This document shows, one piece after another, positions 55,837-63,163 of a DNA stretch of 64,000 nt (position 1 is the first letter of the stretch; the number at the start of each line of letters is the position of its first letter). The position numbers and the translations under genes are program-made. The stretch covers positions 6,692,938 to 6,756,937 of the forward strand of contig NZ_CP037423.1 of assembly GCF_007754155.1 (NCBI RefSeq). The letters are read 5' to 3'. Under the pieces are notes generated by a model, which made no database searches, was not told the DNA's origin, and saw only the letters and a program-made list of their open reading frames with translations. The DNA is from Stieleria neptunia (GTDB lineage Bacteria; Planctomycetota; Planctomycetia; Pirellulales; Pirellulaceae).

Positions 55837-56542
55837 TTGAAACGATGGCTGTTTCTCGCGCAACGTAAACACGCCCGTACGACGTTCTTGCGAGCTGGAC
55901 GAAGCAGGGGACGCAATCCAATCATGCGTCATGGTTGCACAACCAGCCTTCAAGCAAGCAGGAAGTCCGGTAAATCGAAGCACCATACCTGCGTTTCAGC
56001 TACGAATACCGTGATTCACTATCACGGCACCCAACAGTACAGCGTCACCGCGCTGACCGATTCGAGCGGGACGATTAAGGAACGGTATGCTTATGATGCG
56101 TACGGTGGGTTATCAATCTTCGATGGTAGTGGAACCGCGCGTACATCAACGGCGGAAGGTAACCGCTATACCTACACGGGCCGCGAGTACGACGACGTCC
56201 TTGACCTCTACCACTATCGCGCCCGCATGTACGATCCGATCGCGGGCCGGTTCTGCTCCAGAGATCCGATTGGGTACGCGGATGGAGTGAGTCAATATCT
56301 GTTTGTGGGTGCGAGCCCCTTGTCGTACGCAGATCCATTCGGGTTGGATCGATGTTGCATCAAGTCTAAGTTCCTTTGTTCCGTAGCCGACAATGCGTAT
56401 TCTCACGACACGGAAGTTGAGAAAGGAGGAAAGAAAATCACAGCACAGCACCTATTCAAAGCTCATCGAGGTTTGTTTGTTTTCCACGAACCAGGGTGTA
56501 CTGATTGCAAGTGCTCGTGCTGCGCTGTTGAGCAATGGATAA
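55837..56542 (+). pseudogene. Orphan Rhs core/tip 1, 5' part, interrupted by an IS
   Basis: The frame from 55837 carries the Rhs-associated core: YHGTQQYSVTALTDSSGTIKER, YAYDAYGGLSIFDGSGTART, YTYTGREYDDVLDLYHYRARMYDPIAGRFCSRDPIGY, ending with the usual junction ADPFGLD before a unique C-terminal region. The long YD-repeat shell that should precede the core is missing; the first ~60 residues are not Rhs-like, so this is an orphan tip. At 56543 an ISAzo13-type element enters; as it stands the frame ends in the IS at 56571. Joined to 57872-58302 the open frame has 379 codons. The unique part (DRCCIKSKFL...CCAVEQW) may be a toxin; no known toxin fold is recognised. Confidence 0.75.
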
Positions 56543-57868
56543 GGACCGCCGGAACAATTAGTGTCGGTTAATTGGCGAGAATCGATAGTTCCATCTCGGT
56601 ATTTGTTCGTCAAAAACTGTACGCAGAGCTGCTTTCATTGTTGCGGTCGCGTTCTCACCCGTCTCGTACAACCCTCGCAAGACGTTGACCGTAGTGCGAA
56701 GGCCGGTCCGAGTCGATGTGTTCCGCATCAACTTGACAACTGTTTCCAACTTATCGAAAAGCATCCCGGAGCAAGCACGTCCAAGATGCGGAAAAAAACG
56801 GCGTTCAATCGGATTGTATTTTGAACAGTAGCTTGGATAGTGGGCTACCCGAATTTCGATGCCGATCGTGTCGACCAACTTTTGAAGGTAGTGCTTGAAG
56901 ATGTATTTTGAAGCTGAGTTGCTACCGCCGCAATCGCACAATAGCAAAATGGAATTGGTATCCGGATAACAACGTTTCCCTATCCGGTTCCAGTACCATT
57001 TGAGGCTATCGGTCGCGAAGCGACTCGTCTCGTGAGAGAGTCCAATGTTGACGTGCCCAGCATTTCGTCCGATGTCGTAGATTCCGTGAGGAATCACAAC
57101 GCCATCAGCCCAACTCGGAAAGTCGTGGTCGAACGCTTCAATGGGCTCTGTGGTGCGAATGCGACCGGCCCGGTAAAGACGGCCCAGGAATTCTTTGCTT
57201 TTTGTGTCGATCGAAAAGACCGGATTGCCGGCAGCCTGATAGCTCTCCACATGTCCTGCGATGAGATCAAACTGCTGCTCGCGATCCGCTGACAAGCCAC
57301 CGGAAATAGTTTTGATCATTTTTCGAAAACCGATCTTCAAGCTATTCAGCCAAGCGGAGACCGTCTTGTCGCTCACAGGGGTGCCGGCCTCGGCCGCCTT
57401 CTCAGCCATTTCAGTGGAGGCCAGGTTTGTGTAAACCACGTCGGGCTCATCAGGATCGCCTCCAACACGAACGCTCAATAGTTCGTTCAGATTGTCTTCG
57501 AGGTCGGGATCGGTTTCGATCTTTTTTTTCGTCCAGCACCTGGCCGCCGTATCCTACCTTTCGCCGGATCATTGGAGAGTTGATCGAGCTCAGCGATACC
57601 TCGTTCGATGGTGCGAGTCGAGCAGCCCAGTAATTGACTGATGTACGGTACACCTCCTCGCCCGAGACGCTGTGCCTCGACAGCCGCGAACCGACGGCGA
57701 TCCTTTTCGGACAAGGTTGAATAAAAATCGACTGCTCGCTTGGCAGCCAGATCGTCAAGCTGATTTTCGAATACAAACGCCATCCTTGGCACCCTCGCTG
57801 GTGGATTGAGACGCGGAAAGTCTACCCCATCCAGCGAAAACCCGCGACACTAATTGTTCCGGCGGTCC
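56543..57868 (-). mobile_element. ISAzo13-type insertion sequence, complete, inside Rhs tip 1
   Basis: 1326 bp bounded by perfect 24-bp terminal inverted repeats beginning GGACCGCCGGAACAATTAGT (56543-56566 and 57845-57868). A 3-bp direct repeat TAA flanks it (56540-56542 and 57869-57871), as expected of a target duplication. One transposase gene in two overlapping frames fills it on the minus strand. Confidence 0.93.
56558..57783 (-). CDS. ISAzo13-type transposase, expressed by -1 frameshift at an A8 run
   Basis: The first frame starts at ATG 57783 (GAGGG 8 nt upstream) and encodes FENQLDDLAAKRAVDFYSTL, a helix-turn-helix (VPYISQLLGCSTRTIERGIAELD) and RRPGAGRKKR, ending at 57487. The second frame, entered by slipping -1 on eight A residues (complement of 57522-57529), continues as RKKKIETDPDLEDNLNELL and holds the DDE domain: Asp in VFSIDTKSKEFLG, Asp in LLLCDCGGSNSA, Glu in YNPIERRFF. 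The joined length is 408 residues, normal for the family. The A8 slip site, exact length arithmetic and intact motifs suggest programmed frameshifting or transcript slippage rather than decay. Confidence 0.88.
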
Positions 57869-57871
57869 TAA

Positions 57872-58302
57872 GAGGCAGTTACGAATTGCTTGATTCGACG
57901 GGGCGTCCGGTTACGGGGTTCTATCCAAGCCCAAAGCTGCCAGGATCGCCTGGCAAGAAGATTGACCCAAAACTTTTTCAACAAGACTCGCTTCGGTTGA
58001 CTACGGTGAAGTGCCTAGCGATGCTTTCAGACAATCCGGGGGTAATTCACTCAAATGCCGATATCAAAAAGCTAGCTGCTCAGGGCTTTACGCTTAAAAT
58101 CCATCTGGAATTCGAGGTTCGCATTCTCGACACCTGCAAGGGAGGCGTCATCGACAAACTTTCCTTCACAACCGACATTACGGGCTCTCCGGATAAACCA
58201 AAGTATTCAACAAGCCTGAAAACGAAATGCCCCGACAAGATACTCGACTATTTCGATGACCAATACGAGAACTACAAGAATCATATTGGCCACATTAAGT
58301 AG
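57872..58302 (+). pseudogene. Orphan Rhs tip 1, 3' part (displaced toxin C-terminus)
   Basis: Continues tip 1 in frame once the IS and one TAA are removed: codon AGA spans the junction, then GSYELLDSTGRPVTGFYPS. The segment is 142 residues, ending NYKNHIGHIK, and has no recognised toxin motif. Standing alone it can only start at TTG 57886. The candidate immunity gene begins 8 bp after its stop. Confidence 0.7.
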
Positions 58303-58310
58303 GCATCGCC

Positions 58311-58817
58311 ATGAAGCCGTATGGTCTGACTCTGGCAATTTGGTGTGTTGCAGCGTTCTTGCATTGCAACTTTCGCACGAATGAAGTTTGGTATCAGCAA
58401 CAACATGCTGAATCAGTCGTGGTTGGTTGGCCATTCGAGTTTATTCATGTTGAGTTTTATGCCGGACGGATGGAGGAAGCTGCTTTCTCCGCCACCAGCT
58501 TCTTAATCGACATGTGTTTTGCGGTCATCGTTGTTTTCGGCATCCGTTTCGGAGTCGACAATACATCTGCTACGCAAAGCATTAGAGGATGGATGTGTTT
58601 CGCGTCTGTAGCGGCGATTGGGTTGGGCACGTATTGCTGTGATTGGTTGCATTCGAGAGCGATGATATCAGTATTTCCGATTCTGTTTCCAATTTGGTGC
58701 ATGTTCTTTGCTTCTGGTGTTTTAGGAGTGGGCCAATGGTTTTTAGCATTCTTCGAACGAACGCGCGAATCAAAGGGGACGGGGGTTGAATGCTGCGAAT
58801 CAGCGGCGGACGATTGA
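58311..58817 (+). CDS. Four-TM membrane protein, candidate immunity to Rhs tip 1
   Basis: 168 residues with four hydrophobic segments (YGLTLAIWCVAAFLHC; FLIDMCFAVIVVFGIRFG; MCFASVAAIGLGTYCCDW; FPILFPIWCMFFASGVLGVG). It starts 8 bp after the Rhs-tip stop, the usual place of an immunity gene. The last ~15 residues (KGTGVECCESAADD) are encoded by the start of repeat R3, so R has replaced or extended the original 3' end. No family is recognised; the immunity role is inferred from position, and a membrane location hints at a membrane-acting or periplasmic toxin. Confidence 0.6.
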   Translation: MKPYGLTLAIWCVAAFLHCNFRTNEVWYQQQHAESVVVGWPFEFIHVEFYAGRMEEAAFSATSFLIDMCFAVIVVFGIRFGVDNTSATQSIRGWMCFASVAAIGLGTYCCDWLHSRAMISVFPILFPIWCMFFASGVLGVGQWFLAFFERTRESKGTGVECCESAADD

Positions 58818-59727
58818 TGTGATCACAGGACCGAGTCGACTTCCGCCGCAATGGATGGCCATCCGCTTCACTACCGCTGGCGGTCACGATGACCGCCGGT
58901 TGTCTTCGGCACGATGCCGGACCGCGCACTTCGAGTAGAAAAGAACGTCGTAGACACGGCGGGTAGGATGCCCGTCGATTGAAACCCGTCGGGGACAGGA
59001 TGTCAGTCGGAGAACGATCGCAGGGATGAAGTTTGAAGGGTGAAGAGTGAAGGGTGAAAGAAAACACTCTCGCGAACTAACCCACACGATTGATTTGGCC
59101 ATCGTTCGCCGACCGGAGTGAGGGAGGGATCGACCGAGCGGAGCCGACGGTTGACGGAGGTGCTGACAGCGACCGAAGGATGAGGGTAGCGCCGAGCGCG
59201 AGCGAGCGGCACCGACGCCGAGGGCGGAGCCCGATAAGAACAGTGCGAGGCAGGATGCCGAGCTCCTTATCAAGAAGGGCGTAAGTGACCGCGTCCGAGC
59301 CCAAGCGAGGTAAGCCGGGAACGAGACACTCGGTCAACCGTCAACCGACAGCTTGTCTGTTCGGCCAAAGCCCTCTGCGAATCTCCGACAGGCTCCCCGG
59401 CAGTCACGGCTTATGGATCCAAACCGTTGGTGTCCAGCCTTCAGGCGCCTCTCCGCGACGCCTTCGGCGCTCGCACGACCGGACAAAGATCGGCTAAAGC
59501 CTAGACACCAGCGTCATCGAACCGGCCGCTCACTCTTCCCCCTACGTTTTTTGGCTATCGCCGAGCCGGACTGACGCCGTCACCCGTGACCCTCCGGCGA
59601 TCAGGCCGAGAGAAGGCGAGAGTCAAAAAACACGCACGTGCGATCGTTAATACCAAGTGCGTTGACTTTAACGATTGATGACGAAGCGGTTTTCTACTTT
59701 TGCGGCGGTTGGCGAATTGCTCTGTTG
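58772..59727 (+). repeat. Repeat R3, apparently full length
   Basis: ~955 bp. Head AAAGGGGACGGGGGTTGAA and hairpin GCGGCGGA (58803-58810) / TCCGCCGC (58842-58849); middle inverted repeat 59006-59021 / 59098-59113; a block shared with R4 (CCGATAAGAACAGTGCGAGG onward); and a nested tail hairpin with outer arms GTTTTTTGGCTATCGCC (59546-59562) / GGCGAGAGTCAAAAAAC (59615-59631), inner GCCGGA/TCCGGC and GTCAC-CC-GTGAC. It ends with ACTTTAACGATTGAT and GCGGCGGTTGGC. Its ORFs are short, differ between copies and look non-coding. From 59728 to 59944 nothing is recognised. Confidence 0.85.
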
Positions 59728-59944
59728 ACAACCAGGCGGAGCTGTCGCGTCATCGAGGTGGTCCACGCTCTCGGGCGCATTGAACTTGATCGCCATCGCC
59801 ACCGATCAAGGCCGCCGCCATCAGTGACAGCCGAGAGACACGCAGCGCAGCCGGTCGGATCGCCAAGCCCACACGACCCCGCCGGCATGGATCTTCCCCA
59901 TAGCGTCGGCGCGATTGCAACGAACCAGCACAAGGTCACCCCCG

Positions 59945-60340
59945 ATGGCTTCGACATTACCAGCCTTGGTCCAAAGCTACATCGAATACCTGCAACGATC
60001 GGGCCACAAACGACGCATCGTCAACATCACCAGGCAGCAACTCGACTACTTCGTCACCTGGTGTCAAACGCAATCGATCACAGCCAGCGACCAAATCAGC
60101 GACACAACCGCCGCTGACTATGTTGGTCACTTGCAAAACGAGGTTGATTTAATCAATGGTGCAGCCATTGGGATCCGCATCGTTCGTGAACGCGTCACAA
60201 AGCTTCGTCGCTTGTTTGAATGGCTTGCGCGCGACACCAATTTCTCCAGCGACATCGCAGCGACGGTTCCCACGATCGATAAGCGCGGCAAGGCGAATCT
60301 GCCAAGCAACAGCTGCTATGACCAAAAGCTTCCGGCCTAG
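59945..60340 (+). CDS. Tyrosine recombinase fragment, core-binding domain only
   Basis: 131 residues from ATG 59945. The sequence (LVQSYIEYLQRSGHKRRIVNITRQQLDYFVTWCQ ... RVTKLRRLFEWLARD) matches the SAM-like N-terminal DNA-binding domain of phage-integrase proteins. The frame stops before any catalytic domain (RKHRHY residues absent). A complete recombinase follows at 60861. It may be a truncated first recombinase of a two-gene unit, or a standalone DNA-binding remnant. Confidence 0.6.
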   Translation: MASTLPALVQSYIEYLQRSGHKRRIVNITRQQLDYFVTWCQTQSITASDQISDTTAADYVGHLQNEVDLINGAAIGIRIVRERVTKLRRLFEWLARDTNFSSDIAATVPTIDKRGKANLPSNSCYDQKLPA

Positions 60341-60539
60341 GACGCCAAGCTTCCGGGGCCTGCGGTAAAGCTGCCGGGGCGCTTCCGGCGGGCTTCCGTG
60401 GACCTTCTGGTGGCATTCGATTGACGCAAGTCGTTTCCAGTCAAGCAGCTAGCCACGATTCACCCCAACCGAACCCGAAAACGTCGCAAGCCCCCCCTCA
60501 TTCAAACACTCTGTATACAACAACTACGACCGAAACTGC

Positions 60540-60620
60540 GAGCATGCAATAGCTGACTGCGAGCATCAGATCGGCAAGCCCGAGCATGGGATGTGCATTG
60601 GGTGAGCATGTCATGAGCAT
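60540..60620. promoter_or_regulatory. Phased array of five GAGCAT motifs upstream of the recombinase
   Basis: GAGCAT starts at 60540, 60561, 60582, 60604 and 60615: spacings 21, 21, 22 and 11 bp, all close to whole helical turns. Flanking bases are partly conserved (YGAGCATS). Two longer direct repeats (CAAGTCGTT..CCAG with a downstream GCAAG..CCCCCTCATT) bracket the array at 60427-60503 and 60647-60720. This is the look of a cooperative protein-binding site or recombination arm sites. No gene is seen from 60341 to 60860. Confidence 0.5.
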
Positions 60621-60860
60621 CGCTTGTGATGCTTAGTAATTCACACAAGTCGTTGCCAGCCAACGACATTCAAAACGAAAGCGAAAACTTCGCCTTCAAA
60701 CCTCGCAAGGCCCCCTCATTGAAAGCCTTGCCATAGCTGCATCGCCGTGATCGGTGATGCGGTCTTCTTCGGCCGAGTGACGTTCACCCGGCCGCTTTCA
60801 CCCCGATCGAGCACGCCCGGCTACCGGTGCGCACCGATCACAACCCCAGGATGCAAATCC

Positions 60861-61841
60861 ATGTCAAACCTTCCCGCTCCCACCGTCCTACTGTCTCGTT
60901 ACTTCAACCACCTCAAGATGAACAACTGGTCGGCCACGACCATCTCGCGCCGCGACTACGTCTTAAACAAGTTCATCACCTGGTCGTCCGAACGCGGCAT
61001 CGAATCCGTCTGCGAGATCACCGCCGAGTCACTTGCCGCCTATCGCCGTTGGCTCTATCACTACCGCAACGAACGCACCGACAAGCCGCTCAAGTTCTGC
61101 ACTCAGGCGAGCTATCTCTCAACGGTTGGTCACTGGCTCGCATGGCTGACCGAACAAGGTTGGATCGACAGCGATCCATCAACCGGCATCGAACTCCCCA
61201 AGGAAGAACAGCGTCTTCCATCATCGCACCTGACCATCGATGAAATTGAAACGCTACTCAGCTCCGTCGATCTCACCACGCCAACCGGTATTCGCGACCG
61301 CGCGCTGTTGGAACTCTTTTATGCCACCGGCATGCGACGCGCCGAGTTGATCGCGCTGAAGCTCGACGACATCAACCACCAGTCCGGGCTTGCCATGATC
61401 CGTCAAGGCAAAGGCCGTAAGGACCGCGTGGTGCCGACCGGCAAGCGAGCCCTTGGATGGCTGATGAAATACCTTCACGACGGTCGTCCCGCACTGCTCG
61501 ACGAAGACACCAACGTGATCTTCTTAACGTCCCGCGGCAACGCGTTCCATCCGGTCACGCTCAGTCAACTCGTCAGGAGCTACTTGACCGCGGCGGGCAT
61601 CACGAAGCCTGGCAGTTGTCACATGCTCCGCCATACCACGGCGACGTTGATGCTCGAAGGCGGCGCGGACCTGCGCTCGATCCAAACGCTACTCGGCCAC
61701 GAGCAACTCAACACCACCCAAATTTACACACACGTGTCGATCAAACGCCTGCGAGAAGTCCACGACAAAACCCATCCGGGAGCCAAGGACCGCCCACCGC
61801 AATCTGATCCCAATAAGTCCGACGACAAACCCACCGAGTAG
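60861..61841 (+). CDS. Tyrosine recombinase/integrase, XerC/D-like
   Basis: 326 residues from ATG 60861 (MSNLPAPTVLLSRYFNHLKMN). N-terminal core-binding domain with WSATTISRRDYVLNKFITW and the catalytic domain with all key residues: Arg in LFYATGMRRAELIAL, Lys in RQGKGRKDRVVP, H-X2-R in CHMLRHTTATLMLEGG, His in TLLGHEQLNTTQIYTHV and Tyr in the same segment. It should cut and join DNA at specific sites. The C-terminus is a charged tail. The neighbouring fragment at 59945, phased motifs upstream and Rhs tip 2 starting 26 bp downstream place it in the middle of the cassette region. Confidence 0.9.
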   Translation: MSNLPAPTVLLSRYFNHLKMNNWSATTISRRDYVLNKFITWSSERGIESVCEITAESLAAYRRWLYHYRNERTDKPLKFCTQASYLSTVGHWLAWLTEQGWIDSDPSTGIELPKEEQRLPSSHLTIDEIETLLSSVDLTTPTGIRDRALLELFYATGMRRAELIALKLDDINHQSGLAMIRQGKGRKDRVVPTGKRALGWLMKYLHDGRPALLDEDTNVIFLTSRGNAFHPVTLSQLVRSYLTAAGITKPGSCHMLRHTTATLMLEGGADLRSIQTLLGHEQLNTTQIYTHVSIKRLREVHDKTHPGAKDRPPQSDPNKSDDKPTE

Positions 61842-61866
61842 TCGATCGATCCACTACAATATCGGG

Positions 61867-62751
61867 ATGCTCTGCCATCGATCATCCCGCCGTCAAACCC
61901 TTCAACGCCGTCTCGCGCGCCCCCGCGCGGGAGGCGTTAAGTCGTGCGCCGATTCACAACAAAACCGTAGCTGCAAAGCGCCACACCGACAGACTTGTTC
62001 ACGCGGCAAATCACGCTGTAAAAGCCACGCTTCAAATACAAACCTTGCAGTGCGCTACGATGGCACCCAACAGTACAGCATCAACGCGCTGACCGATTCG
62101 AGCGGGATGATCAAGGAAAGGTGCGCCTACGATGCGTACGGCAATCTCTCAATCTTCGATGCCAGCGGCACGGCTCGGACATCAACGGCCGAAGGTAACC
62201 GCTACACCTACACCGGCCGTGAGTGGGACAACGTCCTCGACCTGTACCACTACCGGGCGCGGATGTACGATCCGCTGAGCGGACGCTTCTGTTCCAGAGA
62301 CCCGATCGGGTATGAGGGCAGCCCTTGGAATTTGTACGAGTATGTGAACGGTCAGCCAACTACGAATGTGGACCCTACCGGAGAAGCAGTACCGATCCTT
62401 GTTGTTGGTTGCGTTATAGCCTGCGCAGCAGTTCCAGTATCGTACATTATCGGTGCAATCGGATGTGCCGGCAGCGACGACGGCAATGGGCCAGGTGCGT
62501 TTGGTCGCTGTATGAGGATTTTTGCGGAAGGCCTTCAAAGTAACACTTGTGCAAATGTTGTGAGTTTCGGGGCGATCCAAGCCTGCATGGTCTGCATTTT
62601 TAAGAAGGTTGCAAAACCCGCCAACCAAACGGGATTAGCCGATGACATTGCGAAGGGTTACGGTAAAAGCCGGGAGGTATGGAAAAGCAAAATACGATGC
62701 TGTCCAACGCGTTCACCATCCCCCCTCGGACCATCCCCGCTCCTTCAATGA
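61867..62751 (+). CDS. Orphan Rhs core/tip 2 with probable toxin C-terminus
   Basis: 294 residues from ATG 61867, though the start is uncertain. The Rhs core begins at YDGTQQYSINALTDSSGMIKER and runs through TGREWDNVLDLYHYRARMYDPLSGRFCSRDPIGYEG to VNGQPTTNVDPTGEA, the usual junction before a variable tip. The tip has a hydrophobic Cys-rich part (VPILVVGCVIACAAVPVSYIIGAIGC) and ends in Pro/Ser-rich sequence. As in tip 1, the large YD-repeat shell is missing. The core DNA is close to tip 1, and the tips differ. In the +1 frame 62642-62756 reads AGRYGKAKYDAVQRVHHPPSDHP, so a late frameshift in the tip is possible. The stop overlaps the next ATG in ATGA. Confidence 0.75.
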   Translation: MLCHRSSRRQTLQRRLARPRAGGVKSCADSQQNRSCKAPHRQTCSRGKSRCKSHASNTNLAVRYDGTQQYSINALTDSSGMIKERCAYDAYGNLSIFDASGTARTSTAEGNRYTYTGREWDNVLDLYHYRARMYDPLSGRFCSRDPIGYEGSPWNLYEYVNGQPTTNVDPTGEAVPILVVGCVIACAAVPVSYIIGAIGCAGSDDGNGPGAFGRCMRIFAEGLQSNTCANVVSFGAIQACMVCIFKKVAKPANQTGLADDIAKGYGKSREVWKSKIRCCPTRSPSPLGPSPLLQ

Positions 62752-63008
62752 ATGCCATTTTGATTCTGATCGCGGTGTGTTCGGCATTGGTTTCTGCATT
62801 TCTGGCCTTTGCTTCAGTAAGAGACTCGGGAATGCGGCTCCGCGTGCTTGTGCCCATCGCCGTTTTTGGGGCGTTCGCTGCAATTGCGTTGGCAAAAGCA
62901 TTGGGTCAGGTCAATCCCGGGCCTTGGATGTTTCAAGTTGTAGTAGCTACGACCGGGGCCAACGTCTGTTTGGTTTTCTTCGTTTTGTTTCGTTCAAAAG
63001 TCCGGTGA
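62748..63008 (+). CDS. Three-TM membrane protein, candidate immunity to Rhs tip 2
   Basis: 86 residues from ATG 62748, coupled to the Rhs tip by a 4-bp ATGA overlap. Three hydrophobic segments: ILILIAVCSALVSAFLAFA, LVPIAVFGAFAAIALAKALG and MFQVVVATTGANVCLVFFVLF, with short loops and a basic end. An earlier in-frame ATG at 62679 is possible but would read through the tip gene. It differs in sequence from the candidate immunity protein at 58311. The function is inferred from position and coupling only. Confidence 0.6.
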   Translation: MNAILILIAVCSALVSAFLAFASVRDSGMRLRVLVPIAVFGAFAAIALAKALGQVNPGPWMFQVVVATTGANVCLVFFVLFRSKVR

Positions 63009-63163
63009 AGGCTGTCGCTGGAGTCAACTCTTGTTTTCGGTTTTCATCCGAACACACACGGGCGAGCGAGCCTTCCATCAGTGCGAAAAGAAGGAAAGGG
63101 GTTTTAGACGAGTCACACGATGTATCGAATTGAAGCGACACCGCCGTGAGGCGTCGGCGTCTC

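Noticed and set aside
59945..61841. IS91- or Tn554-type recombinase operon
   Set aside because: No HUH transposase or third recombinase gene follows; the next gene is an Rhs tip.
62642..63133. 163-residue frame overlapping Rhs tip 2 and its immunity candidate
   Set aside because: Only its first ~35 residues look protein-like; the rest is a Cys/Arg/Ser-rich shadow of the membrane protein gene. Kept only as a possible late frameshift in tip 2.
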